From assembly GCF_011745145.1 (NCBI RefSeq), contig NZ_CP050191.1, positions 3,611,227-3,675,226 of the forward strand: a stretch of DNA of 64,000 bases, read 5' to 3'. Under the pieces are notes generated by a model, which worked only from the letters and a program-made list of their open reading frames with translations, made no database searches and had not been told where the DNA came from. Numbering within the stretch: position 1 is the stretch's first letter; each line of letters opens with the position of its first letter. Positions 38,340 to 46,951 of this stretch are shown here, one piece after another. The stretch comes from Mycobacterium sp. DL440. Its GTDB lineage: Bacteria > Actinomycetota > Actinomycetes > Mycobacteriales > Mycobacteriaceae. The position numbers and the translations under genes were made by a program.

Positions 38340-38618
38340 GGTGTCTCCTTGGGTTGTGCGGCCGGTCGATCCGGCACCTTCACTCGACACAACCGGACTG
38401 CAGTCCGAATCCATTCCCGAATTCGCGGATTTCTCCTCAATCTTGAATCCCGCAGTGCATCATGCGCTGGCCAGCAACTCTCGCCACTGTTACTTTCGAG
38501 ATCGGATGCACTGGTAGGCGGCTAGTTTCTTTCACCAAGGCCTAGGCCATAGCAACAAGCCTTCTCGTCACCAGCAAGAAGCCGTAGTCCGCGAGCGACC
38601 GCAGGATGCCGCCGAGCG
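38340..38618. other. Gene-free gap with perfect 14-bp palindrome
   Basis: This 279-bp gap between the YceI gene and the fbiC stop holds no convincing gene. It contains the perfect palindrome CGGACTGCAGTCCG (38394-38407), 55 bp upstream of the YceI start, and a small GCCGG/CCGGC hairpin at 38361-38375. The palindrome is a possible operator for the YceI gene. The downstream half (38450-38600) is relatively AT-rich and unstructured. Confidence 0.5.
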
Positions 38619-41210
38619 TCAGGCAGCGAGCGGCGAGTAATCCGTGCTGCGTTGACGGGCGGGGCGGCCGATACCCTCGGCGATCGCGACGAGTTCGGCC
38701 ACGGTCTTGGCGGACCCGTTCTCGGAGCCGGCCATCCGGGAGATGGTCTCCTCCATCAGCGTGCCGCCCAGGTCATTGGCACCGCCGCGCAGCATCACCT
38801 GGGTGCGTTCGACACCGAGCTTGACCCAACTGGTCTGAATCGACGGGATCCGGCCGTGCAACATGATCCGGGCCAGTGCGTGCACCGCGCGGTTGTCGCG
38901 GTGCGTCGGCCCGGGACGGGAACCGCCCGCCAGGTAGAGCGGCGAGGACTGGTGCACGAACGGCAGCGGCACGAATTCGGTGAAGCCGCCGGTCTGGTCC
39001 TGGATACCGCGGAGCACGTTGAGGTGGCCCACCCAGTGCTTGGGCGTGTCGACGTGGCCGTACATCATCGTCGACGACGAGCGCAGGCCCACCTGGTGCG
39101 CGGTCGTCACCACGTTGATCCACTCCGAGGCCGGCAGCTTGCCCTTGGTCAGCACCCAGCGCACCTCGTCGTCGAGGATCTCGGCGGCCGTGCCGGGGAT
39201 CGAGCCCAGTCCCGCCTCCCGCAGCGAGGTCAGCCATTCCCGCACCGACAACCCGCTGCGGGTGACACCGTTGGCGATCTCCATGGGCGAGAACGCGTGC
39301 ACGTGCATCGAGGGCACGCGCGCCTTGACGGCCCGCACCAGGTCGGCATAGCCGGTCACCGGCAGTTCTGGGTCGATGCCGCCCTGCATGCAGACTTCGG
39401 TGGCACCGGCGACGTGCGCCTCCCAGGCTCGGTCGGCCACCTCGTCGGTGGACAGCGAGTAGGCGTCGGCGTCGCCCTTGCGCTGCGCGAAGGCGCAGAA
39501 CCGGCAGCCGGTGTAGCAGATATTGGTGAAGTTGATGTTGCGGTTGACGACGTAGGTGACGTCATCGCCGACGACATCGCGACGCAGCGAATCCGCGAGT
39601 GCGGCAACGGCTTCCAGCGCCGGACCGTCCGCGGTGGCCAATGCGAGGTACTCGTCGTCGCTGCAGCCGCCCGGATTGCGTTCGGCCGAACGCAACGCGG
39701 CCAGCACATCGGTGTCGACGCGTTCGGGGGCGCGGGCGGCCAGTTCGTGCACCTTGGCGCGGATCGACTCCCAGTCGCCGAACGCGCTGTCCAGGTCGCT
39801 GCGGGTCTCGGTGAGCCTGCCCTCGGAGTCGATCGCGGAGTGCAGATCGGTACGGCCCAACGATTCTGATGCCTCGTCAGGCTCCTGCCATGGGCGGCCA
39901 ACGGGATTGACGTCAAGGGCGAACCCGGTATCCGGATCGGCCAGCGCGTCGACGTGCCCGCGCACCCGCGGATCGATCCAGGCCGCACCGGCCTGCACGT
40001 ACTGCGGTTGCGCGGTGAGCCGTTGCACCAGGTCGTAGCCGGCCTCGGCGGTGATGCCGGCCAGATCGTCCAGGGCCGGCCAGGGCCGTTCGGGGTTGAC
40101 GTGATCGGGGGTCAGCGGTGACACGCCGCCCCAGTCGTCGACGCCGGCGCCGATGAGCGCCAGGCATTCATCACGCGACACCAGGTTCGGCGGCGCCTGG
40201 ATGCGCATCTTCGGGCCCAACACCAGGCGCGTGACCGCGATCGTCGCGATGAAGTCGTCGATTCCGGCATCGGGTGTGGATGCCATCGCGGTGTGGTCCT
40301 TGGCGCGGAAGTTCTGCACGATCACTTCCTGAACGTGCCCGAACTCTTTGTGGGACTTGCGGATTGCGTGCATGGTCTCGGCGCGCTCGGTCAGCGTCTC
40401 GCCGATACCGACCAGCAGGCCGGTGGTGAACGGGATCGACAGCCGGCCGGCGTCGTCCAGCGTCCGCAACCGCACCGCCGGATCTTTGTCGGGGCTGCCA
40501 TAGTGAGCCTCGCCCTTGTTCTCGAACAGGCGCCGGGAGGTGGTCTCCAGCATCATGCCCATCGACGGCGCGACGGGCTTCAGGCGAGACAACTCGGACC
40601 AGCTCATCACCCCGGGATTCAGGTGCGGCAGCAGGCCGGTCTCCTCGAGCACGCGAATGGCCATGGCCCGCACATAGTCGAGCGTGGAGTCGTAGCCGCG
40701 CTCGTCGAGCCATTGCCGAGCCTCGTCCCAGCGATCCTCGGGGCGGTCACCCAGGGTGAACAACGCCTCCTTGCAGCCCAACTCTGCACCGCGGCGAGCC
40801 ACGTCGAGAATCTCGTCGGGCTCCATGTACATGCCCATGCCCTGAGCGCGCAGCTTGCCGGGCACGGTCACGAAGGTGCAGTAGTGGCAGGTGTCGCGGC
40901 ACAGATGCGTGACGGGGATGAAGACCTTGCGCGAATAGCTGACCGGAAGCCGGCCCGTGGGCCCGCGCCGGCCCGCCGATTCCAGACCTGCATCGCGCAC
41001 CCGGGCGGCGCTGGCACACAGATCGGCCAGATCCTCGCCGCGGGCGGTCAGCGCGATCGCAGCCTCGTCGACGTTGAGGGCCACGCCGTCACGGGCCCGC
41101 CGCAGCACCCGCCGTAGGGCCCCCGAAGTGGTCGGCGCGGTGGGCGCGGCAGGGTTCGGTGGGACGGCCGGAGTAGGCAGATCGGCGCCGTGCTGGGGGT
41201 TCAGAGCCAC
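38619..41210 (-). CDS. fbiC: FO synthase (7,8-didemethyl-8-hydroxy-5-deazariboflavin synthase)
   Basis: An 863-residue two-domain radical SAM enzyme that joins tyrosine and a ribityl-diaminouracil to make FO, the chromophore of F420. The N-terminal CofG-like half has [10 protein letters not shown], the C-terminal CofH-like half has [20 protein letters not shown]; both are CxxxCxxC cluster sites. Other matches to Rv1173 are [40 protein letters not shown] and [14 protein letters not shown]. The start is uncertain: GTG at 41210 follows a GGAA; a GTG at 41246 sits 10 bp after CAGAAT and could be a leaderless start. The window region 41211-41412 otherwise contains only promoter sequence. Confidence 0.96.
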   Translation of the reverse strand: MALNPQHGADLPTPAVPPNPAAPTAPTTSGALRRVLRRARDGVALNVDEAAIALTARGEDLADLCASAARVRDAGLESAGRRGPTGRLPVSYSRKVFIPVTHLCRDTCHYCTFVTVPGKLRAQGMGMYMEPDEILDVARRGAELGCKEALFTLGDRPEDRWDEARQWLDERGYDSTLDYVRAMAIRVLEETGLLPHLNPGVMSWSELSRLKPVAPSMGMMLETTSRRLFENKGEAHYGSPDKDPAVRLRTLDDAGRLSIPFTTGLLVGIGETLTERAETMHAIRKSHKEFGHVQEVIVQNFRAKDHTAMASTPDAGIDDFIATIAVTRLVLGPKMRIQAPPNLVSRDECLALIGAGVDDWGGVSPLTPDHVNPERPWPALDDLAGITAEAGYDLVQRLTAQPQYVQAGAAWIDPRVRGHVDALADPDTGFALDVNPVGRPWQEPDEASESLGRTDLHSAIDSEGRLTETRSDLDSAFGDWESIRAKVHELAARAPERVDTDVLAALRSAERNPGGCSDDEYLALATADGPALEAVAALADSLRRDVVGDDVTYVVNRNINFTNICYTGCRFCAFAQRKGDADAYSLSTDEVADRAWEAHVAGATEVCMQGGIDPELPVTGYADLVRAVKARVPSMHVHAFSPMEIANGVTRSGLSVREWLTSLREAGLGSIPGTAAEILDDEVRWVLTKGKLPASEWINVVTTAHQVGLRSSSTMMYGHVDTPKHWVGHLNVLRGIQDQTGGFTEFVPLPFVHQSSPLYLAGGSRPGPTHRDNRAVHALARIMLHGRIPSIQTSWVKLGVERTQVMLRGGANDLGGTLMEETISRMAGSENGSAKTVAELVAIAEGIGRPARQRSTDYSPLAA

Positions 41211-41412
41211 TTCCGTGTAACCCCGCCGTTGTGCACGATCATCCACGCGTCTCACATTCTGAAACCAATGCGCCCGACATACCGGCCACAGTAGACCGTG
41301 CATGTCACCGCAATGCGAGGCCCATACTCGACACACAACTTAAAGGAGCGACGAACGGGCCGCCGACCACGTAAGTTATTTCCGTCGGGAAGGGGATACC
41401 GAAGGAGCCGTG

Positions 41413-42951
41413 ATGTCCTCAAGCGTTCGTTCGTATCTCGTGGCGGGAGCCGCCGCAGCCACCGCCACGGCCATCGCTCTCGCCCCGGTACAAGCGGCCC
41501 CGGCTGACATCGCCGTCCCTGCGCACCCGACATCGACCCAGCCACAGCTGACGCAGGCGATGATCGATCTGCTTGCCGCGGCGAGCCGGATGACCGCCGC
41601 GGTGGCACCCAATCTTTCCGGCCAGCCCGGCGCTCCCGCACTGGGAGTGGCCCCGGCTGCGGCGACGACCGTCGATGTCGGTGTCCAGAACGCGGCCAGT
41701 GACTGGCTGACATCGGCCTATCAAGGCATCCAAAGCTGGGTCGACTGGGGCGTGAACTACGCACAGGAGATCGCCTACTGGCTGGGCGGGTGGGGCGTGC
41801 CGTTCGCATGGGCAGTCGGCGAGCAGATCGGCATCTTCTACGACAGCCTGATCAAGCCGATCGCCGACGGCTACTTCTACGACTGGCTTGTCCCGGTGGT
41901 CAACGATCCGCTGAACCTCGCTGTGTGGTGGAACGGTTTCGTCGATACGGTCGGGGCCGCGGTCAATGCCGGCGTTGACTTCGGTGTCCAGGAGTTCAAC
42001 TTCTTCTTCGGCTGGATTCTCCCGCCGTTGCCCGGCCCACCGCCGGGCTGGCCGTTCAACACCCTGGCCACCACTCAGGCTCTGTCGGCCGGACTGGCCG
42101 CGCCCGGGGGGCTGTTTCCTGGCTTGCGCGGGCTCGTCGGCGATGTCGCGTTGCCACCCGCCGACTTCGTGACCGATGCCGCGGTCAACACCATCAACGG
42201 CGCCTACGGTGTCGTCCACAACGCGACCGACTTCGTGGTGGGCGGTGCCGACGATGTGCTCGATTCGCTGCGGCTGAACTTCCTCAGCCGCCAGCTCAAC
42301 ATCAACTACAACCTGGTCAGCGCGCTATCCGCCCAGGGTGTCGGCCTGACCACCGACTTGCTCCAGGTCCCGGACCGCTACCTCAACGACGTGCTGAAGG
42401 ACGGCCAGGGGCTACTCGAGGCCGCCGGCACCGAAGCCCGTTTCGTCGGCAACAGCATCACCTCGCATGGCAGCAACGCACTCAACGCCGTCGGCAACTA
42501 CGTCGACGACCAGATCAACTACTTCACCCCCGGAGTCGCGGCGACCGAAACGAGCACCGGAGAGGTGACGAACGTGCCGACGTCGGTGCGCGCGTCGTTG
42601 CAGGCCCCCGTTGACCAGCCGAAGGGCATGACACCGAAGCTGACGAGTCCTGTCACCAGCCGCAACCTCCCGACCAGGGCGGCCGACAAAGCGACGGAAG
42701 TGCAGACGCGGGTTCAGACCCGGGCCCAGGGGGCGGTCGATGCCGCGAAGAAGGTCGGCGACGACGCACGTGACGCGGTGAAGACGGCCGTCAAGAATGT
42801 CACGCCGAAGCCGAAGGCAAAGAAGGAAAAGGCGGCTTCGCCTAAGGACTCCAAGCCGTCCAAGGACTCCAACAGCAACGGCAAGTCGAACAAGGACAAC
42901 AAGAAGTACTCAGCCGCGGTGGCGCCGTCGCAGCATCGCCACTGGTGGTAG
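41413..42951 (+). CDS. Secreted GjpA-porin-like protein 1
   Basis: A 512-residue exported protein. Residues 1-30 are a signal peptide (VRSYLVAGAAAATATAIALAP, likely cut after VQA). The middle is aromatic and hydrophobic (WVDWGVNYAQEIAYWLGGWG, VPFAWAVGEQIGIFYDSLI, FNFFFGWILPPLPGPPPGW). The C-terminal 120 residues are a Lys/Ala/Ser/Pro-rich low-complexity tail (KPKAKKEKAASPKDSKPSKD). The layout resembles mycobacterial secreted proteins that databases name outer membrane porin GjpA; that name is from recall and the function unproved. GAAGGAG precedes the start at 5 nt. It occupies the position where M. tuberculosis has PE12 and overlaps the convergent gene by 42 bp. Confidence 0.75.
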   Translation: MSSSVRSYLVAGAAAATATAIALAPVQAAPADIAVPAHPTSTQPQLTQAMIDLLAAASRMTAAVAPNLSGQPGAPALGVAPAAATTVDVGVQNAASDWLTSAYQGIQSWVDWGVNYAQEIAYWLGGWGVPFAWAVGEQIGIFYDSLIKPIADGYFYDWLVPVVNDPLNLAVWWNGFVDTVGAAVNAGVDFGVQEFNFFFGWILPPLPGPPPGWPFNTLATTQALSAGLAAPGGLFPGLRGLVGDVALPPADFVTDAAVNTINGAYGVVHNATDFVVGGADDVLDSLRLNFLSRQLNINYNLVSALSAQGVGLTTDLLQVPDRYLNDVLKDGQGLLEAAGTEARFVGNSITSHGSNALNAVGNYVDDQINYFTPGVAATETSTGEVTNVPTSVRASLQAPVDQPKGMTPKLTSPVTSRNLPTRAADKATEVQTRVQTRAQGAVDAAKKVGDDARDAVKTAVKNVTPKPKAKKEKAASPKDSKPSKDSNSNGKSNKDNKKYSAAVAPSQHRHWW

Positions 42952-43266
42952 CGCACCGGCGGCGATGAATATCAGTGAGCCGTAGGCCATCAGTCCTGGG
43001 CCGGCGAAGATGATGTCGCCGCCCGGTCCGCCGAAGGTCATCGCGACGACGGTGGCCAGCCAGGTCCACAGTGGCAGCGCTGCCATCCGCATGGAGTCGG
43101 TCCAATACATGGCCGCCCACACGAGCGCGGTGTTGACGGCTCCAGCCGCCAGCGCACTCACCGGGAACGGGATCGATCCGATATATGACGGCAGCAGCAA
43201 TGCACCTACGACGGCTGAGATGACGCCGTCAACGGCGAGCAGTGCCAGGACGATACGGCCCAGCAC
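42910..43266 (-). CDS. Four-helix membrane protein (Rv1171-like)
   Basis: A 118-residue membrane protein: about four hydrophobic helices (VLGRIVLALLAVDGVISAVV, FPVSALAAGAVNTALVWAAM, LPLWTWLATVVAMTFGGPG, GLMAYGSLIFIAAGALPPV) ending in a short RRRHRG basic tail. It matches the small unknown membrane protein encoded beside mshB in mycobacteria. The start is taken as GTG at 43266, 17 bp past the stop of a tiny upstream gene; extending to 43332 would overlap that gene in another frame. Its 3' end overlaps the porin-like gene by 42 bp tail to tail. Function unknown. Confidence 0.8.
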   Translation of the reverse strand: MLGRIVLALLAVDGVISAVVGALLLPSYIGSIPFPVSALAAGAVNTALVWAAMYWTDSMRMAALPLWTWLATVVAMTFGGPGGDIIFAGPGLMAYGSLIFIAAGALPPVAMLRRRHRG

Positions 43267-43283
43267 AAGGTCCGAGGGCGGGG

Positions 43284-43391
43284 TCAGGTGGGAATGCTGT
43301 CGAGCAGCCCGACCATCGAACCCACCACCCACTGGTAGTTGTCAAAACGGTCCTGCCAGTGCTGCAGGTTCGGATCCAGATCGGGGTCCAT
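43284..43391 (-). CDS. 35-residue small protein between mshB and Rv1171-like gene
   Basis: A short open frame translating as MDPDLDPNLQHWQDRFDN followed by YQWVVGSMVGLLDSIPT. An AGGGA ribosome-binding site lies about 5 nt before the ATG, the frame is closed by TGA, and the next gene starts 17 bp on. The composition (acidic, aromatic, amphipathic end) is not that of random high-GC frame. Its position suggests translation together with mshB and the membrane protein. I do not recognise a family; a role as a small partner of the Rv1171-like membrane protein is a guess. Confidence 0.6.
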   Translation of the reverse strand: MDPDLDPNLQHWQDRFDNYQWVVGSMVGLLDSIPT

Positions 43392-43442
43392 GAATGTCCC
43401 TTCGACGCTTCTGAGTGGCGAGCTTACCTCGTCCGGTTCTGG

Positions 43443-44300
43443 CTATTGCAGATTCAGTCCGGCCAGCAGGTCGGTTTCCCACCCACGCTCGTCGCGCTCC
43501 CCCGCATTGCCCGACACCAGCACGTAGTGCTCCTCACCGAGGATCGGCAGGGCGAGGTTGTTGGACAGCGCGAATCCACCCCCGTCGGCACCGACGGTGA
43601 CCTGCGTGGCGTGCGCGCGCATCGCGGCGACCTTGGCGGGCAACTGGGCGGTGGCGTCGACGACAGCATCGATCTGGTCGTCGGCGTACCCGAACGGAAC
43701 GTCCCCGACATCGATCCGGATCCAGTCCGCCGGCACGTCCTGCAGGCCCTGGAGGCCGGCCCGCATCGCGCTGCTGGCCATGACCGTCCAATAGAACTTG
43801 GGCACAGCCCATCCGGCGGCCGCGACGGCCGCGGTGGTGACGCGGTGGGCTTGTTTGTGGTCGGGGTGTCCGTACCCGCCGTCGGGGTCGTAGGTGACGA
43901 CGACGTGCGGTCGCAGATCCTCGATGATGCGCACGAGTTCGCGCACCGCTTCATCGAAATCGGCGTCGACGAAGCGCTGTTGCTTGCGCGCCGGTGAACC
44001 CTCCATGCCCGAGTCCCGCCATCGGCCGGGGCCGCCGAGGAATTGCGGTGGGCCGATACCGAGCGCGCTCAGGGCTTCGGTCAGCTCGCTGATCCGGTAA
44101 CCGCCGAGTTGATCGGCGTGGTCGACGGCCAACCGGGCGTAGCGGTCGCCGATGACCTCCCCCTCCTCTCCGAGGGTGCACGTCACCACACGGACGTCGG
44201 CACCGCGCGCCGCGTAGTGCGCCATCGTGGCACCGGTGGTGAGGGTTTCGTCGTCCGGATGGGCGTGAACGAACAACAGGCGGGGCGTTTCGCTGGGCAT
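43443..44300 (-). CDS. mshB: GlcNAc-Ins deacetylase, mycothiol pathway
   Basis: A 285-residue zinc-dependent LmbE-family deacetylase that makes GlcN-Ins, the second step of mycothiol synthesis. Zinc ligands are visible in [16 protein letters not shown] (His14, Asp17) and [13 protein letters not shown]. Other matches: [50 protein letters not shown] and the C-terminal EEHYVLV. It matches Rv1170 in length. ATG at 44300. It is upstream of the 35-residue gene and the membrane protein on the same strand, about 50 bp apart. Confidence 0.95.
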   Translation of the reverse strand: MPSETPRLLFVHAHPDDETLTTGATMAHYAARGADVRVVTCTLGEEGEVIGDRYARLAVDHADQLGGYRISELTEALSALGIGPPQFLGGPGRWRDSGMEGSPARKQQRFVDADFDEAVRELVRIIEDLRPHVVVTYDPDGGYGHPDHKQAHRVTTAAVAAAGWAVPKFYWTVMASSAMRAGLQGLQDVPADWIRIDVGDVPFGYADDQIDAVVDATAQLPAKVAAMRAHATQVTVGADGGGFALSNNLALPILGEEHYVLVSGNAGERDERGWETDLLAGLNLQ

Positions 44301-44941
44301 CGTGACCGACGATAGCGATGCCCCGATGGGCGTGCAGAAAGACGATGGCGACGACGGTCCGGACCATGGCCATGGCGCGGCCCGCCGCTGGCCGATCGGC
44401 GCCGCGACGCAATGGTCGACTAACTAGACCGGGCAAACTCCCGCAACGAAATCCGTCGTTTTTGGAACTGGCCGAGGCTGCCACTTAGTTGCCGGCGCAA
44501 GCAGTTCGTCGACTACCCGCTCCGGCGGCCACACGAGTGTCCGGCGTCGCACCCGAGTGCCGACGTTTTACAGATCACACTGGTATGTCCAATGTGTGTG
44601 CGCTAACTTCCCGACCCGGCCCGCGCCCACATTACCGCTGGGTAACCTCACCGGACTTGTCGGCCGAGCCTTCGCTGGCAACTTAGTGGCATAGCTGGCC
44701 ACATCTTTGCTGTGGCGACCGAAAACCATGGGTTATATCGCTACGTGCAGTATCGCAATGATGCGACGTGACCGCTGGAAATCGGCACTACCAGCAACAT
44801 CACAGATACCCGGCGTTCATTTGCGGAGCGGCGCAACGTCCCCAATGACCTGAAAATTACTTAAGAGGATTTGCAGACAACTCAACTTACTTTGGGGTAA
44901 CTTCTGCGCCGACGTTAGTTTCGCTCCCGTAAGGAGATTCA
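44301..44941. other. 641-bp gene-free region upstream of porin-like gene 2
   Basis: No convincing gene is visible; the short open frames have random composition. The first 150 bp hold the mshB promoter. GC falls toward the 3' end. A 6-bp stem (GCCACA / TGTGGC) lies around 44698-44716. From 44887 to 44921 the sequence TTACTTTGGGGTAACTTCTG and its continuation TTAGTTT resemble a stretch upstream of porin-like gene 3. TTGGGG (44892-44897) and TTAGTT (44915-44920) with a 17-bp spacer are a weak promoter candidate. Confidence 0.5.
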
Positions 44942-46273
44942 ATGCAACTCGCTTCCCGGTCATACCTGGCTGCGGGCGTGGCACTCGTGGGTGCCAGTGC
45001 CATCGCCGTCAGCCCGATGGCTCCGTCCGTGCCGGCCACCTCGCCGGTACACCTGCCGGTCGCCCTGACCGCCGCCGTGGACAACCCGCTGACAGTCTTC
45101 GAACCGGTGGCGACCGCGACGCAGACGTTGATCAGCAACATCATCGAACGCCAGACCACCAACCCGGCCCCGGTTCCGCGGCAGCTCATCGAGAACGCCG
45201 TCGCCGGCTACCAGGCGTTCATGAGCACCCCCCCGGCTTACCAAATCGCCAAGGTCCTCGCCGACGGAGTCATCGCGGCCCAAAATTTCGGCCCCAACCT
45301 CGCGGCTCTCGGTGAAACCACGTCTGCAGCCGGGACCGCTCTCAGTGAAGCCTTGAGCGACTTGGGCGCCGGCCTGCCCGCCGGGCTTGAGGCCGCGGCT
45401 GCAAAGATCGCCGCCGGTGACGCCGGTGGCGCCCTCGACGGACTGGTGCAGGACGGGATGCAGCCCGTCATCAACATCTTGATCTTCGCGGTGTCCCCCG
45501 AGATCAACGCCGTCGGGCAGGTACTCAACATTCCGCAGCCGCTCATCGACGCTGCGACGGAGACTGCACTCGGAGTCGTGATCGGACTGGCCGCCGCCAC
45601 GGTCGGCGTCGGGTACGACCTGGACGGTGAGCCGCGAGCCATTCTGAAGCAGGCTCTCGTCGGAGCTCAGGATGTGGCGAATGCCTTCTCTTCCGGTGAT
45701 CCGGTCAAGGTGGTCAATGCGATCCAGCACGGCATCGCCGACTTCGCCACGAGCGTGGTCTACCAAACCGATGCGACGATCTCCATGGGCAACTACATCG
45801 AGGACTCCTTCGCCAACGCCCTCAAGCAGATCAAGCCCAAGCCGTTCACTCCCCCCGACATCACCCTCCCGACCGCCAAGGCTCTGACCGCCCCGGCACC
45901 CGTGGCGATCGAGGTCTCGACGCTGACCGCGGAAAAACCGGGATCGGCCCCAGTTACCAATGCGGACAACGCGTCTGACGCCGATGGTGCCGCGACACCG
46001 AAGTCCGGTGACTCGGACGCCGCTTCCACCGGCTCCACCACGCCCGACAGTGACGACACCACCAAGGCCGTCACCAAGCTGTCGACCAAGGCATCGCCGA
46101 AGGCCGCCCAGGGGAAGGCAAAGGCCAACTCCGCCAAGGCCGTCCGCACCCAGGTCAAGTCGGCCGTCAAGAAGCTGACCGACGGCCTGAATAAGGACAA
46201 GACCGGGCCCAAGAAGAGCGCGGAGAAGAAGGCTGCGTCCTCCAGCGACTCCGCCAAGGGCTCCGACAAGTAA
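44942..46273 (+). CDS. Secreted GjpA-porin-like protein 2
   Basis: A 443-residue exported protein: signal peptide SRSYLAAGVALVGASAIAVSP, then an Ala/Leu/Val-rich helical body (NPLTVFEPVATATQTLISNI, LIENAVAGYQAFMSTPPAYQ, LQPVINILIFAVSP-like stretch near residue 175, and EPRAILKQALVGAQDVANAF). The last 130 residues are low-complexity (TLTAEKPGSAPVTNADNASD, QGKAKANSAKAVRTQVKSAV, KKSAEKKAASSSD). The SRSYLxAG start and tail are shared with porin-like protein 1. TAAGGAG lies 5 nt before the ATG. The gene stands alone between a long promoter region and a strong terminator. Function inferred only from the family. Confidence 0.75.
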   Translation: MQLASRSYLAAGVALVGASAIAVSPMAPSVPATSPVHLPVALTAAVDNPLTVFEPVATATQTLISNIIERQTTNPAPVPRQLIENAVAGYQAFMSTPPAYQIAKVLADGVIAAQNFGPNLAALGETTSAAGTALSEALSDLGAGLPAGLEAAAAKIAAGDAGGALDGLVQDGMQPVINILIFAVSPEINAVGQVLNIPQPLIDAATETALGVVIGLAAATVGVGYDLDGEPRAILKQALVGAQDVANAFSSGDPVKVVNAIQHGIADFATSVVYQTDATISMGNYIEDSFANALKQIKPKPFTPPDITLPTAKALTAPAPVAIEVSTLTAEKPGSAPVTNADNASDADGAATPKSGDSDAASTGSTTPDSDDTTKAVTKLSTKASPKAAQGKAKANSAKAVRTQVKSAVKKLTDGLNKDKTGPKKSAEKKAASSSDSAKGSDK

Positions 46274-46292
46274 CCAACCAACTCCACCGGCA

Positions 46293-46326
46293 GGCCCTCT
46301 CCATCGACACGATGGAGAGGGCCTTT
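46293..46326 (+). terminator. Rho-independent terminator of porin-like gene 2
   Basis: GGCCCTCTCCATC (46293-46305) and GATGGAGAGGGCC (46311-46323) form a perfect 13-bp stem with loop GACAC, followed by TTT. It begins 20 bp after the stop codon. Confidence 0.88.
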
Positions 46327-46350
46327 CGCTTCTGAGGAAGTTCTCAGCCT

Positions 46351-46903
46351 GTGCTCAGGTCTGACCCTCGTGGGCACGGAGGTGACCGGATGCTCGGCGG
46401 TCCTGCCGTCGTCGCAGATGCGTTCCTCAACGGCGACGCGCTCGGCGGCGGTGTCTTCGGTCCCAGCCTCGGTCTTCTGACCACCCTGCGGCAGGCCCGC
46501 GGCGAAGGTCGTGACACTGGATGCCAACCCGAAGGCTGCCGCCGTATCACCCACACCTGCCACCGCTCCGGTTGCGGCTGCGCCCGCCGTAACCGAAACT
46601 GCCGGAACCGAAACGGCCGCGGCCGATTCCGCCGCAGCCACGACTTCATCGGCCGATGTCAGCACCCCGGCGGTGAAGGACAGTCTCAAGGCAGAGCCCG
46701 GCAAGCCCCTATCGACCAAGCGGTCCGCATCGGCCCAACAGGTCCGCGAGGGCATTCAGGGATCCGTCAAGAACATCACCGACGGGCTCACGAAGGCCGC
46801 CGAGGGGCTCAGCGGCAAGAGCGCCAAGGCAGGCAAGCACACTGCGGGCAAGTCCGGCGGTACGTCGTCACGCTCGGGTGCAAGCTCAAGCGGCGCAGCC
46901 TGA
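46351..46903 (+). pseudogene. Decayed remnant of a further porin-like gene
   Basis: In frame 1, 46390-46500 reads LGGPAVVADAFLNGDALGGGV and then FGPSLGLLTT, a segment with the character of this secreted family. At about 46485-46500 the sense moves to frame 2, which continues RPAAKVVTLDANPKAAAVSP and ends in the typical tail QGSVKNITDGLTKAAEGLSG followed by KSAKAGKHTAGKSGG. No signal peptide or N-terminal body is present, and a terminator precedes it. The simplest reading is a 5'-truncated, frameshifted paralogue of the neighbouring genes. A short real gene starting at GTG 46511 is less likely. Confidence 0.55.
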
Positions 46904-46915
46904 TTCACCACCGAT

Positions 46916-46946
46916 CAGTGGGCCTCCTCGCTCGAGGGGCCCACTG
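46916..46946. terminator. Hairpin between the decayed gene and lpqW
   Basis: CAGTGGGCC (46916-46924) pairs with GGCCCACTG (46938-46946), and CCTC (46926-46929) with GAGG (46934-46937), leaving a one-base bulge. It separates two convergent transcription units, the lpqW stop being at 46952. Confidence 0.75.
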
Positions 46947-46951
46947 TCCGT

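Noticed and set aside
44489..44686. 65-codon open frame in the gap before porin-like gene 2
   Set aside because: Random Pro/Arg/Ser composition, no ribosome-binding site, no domain.
45793..46755. 320-codon minus-strand open frame
   Set aside because: Antisense of porin-like gene 2 tail and the remnant; runs through the strong terminator and has no domain or ribosome-binding site.
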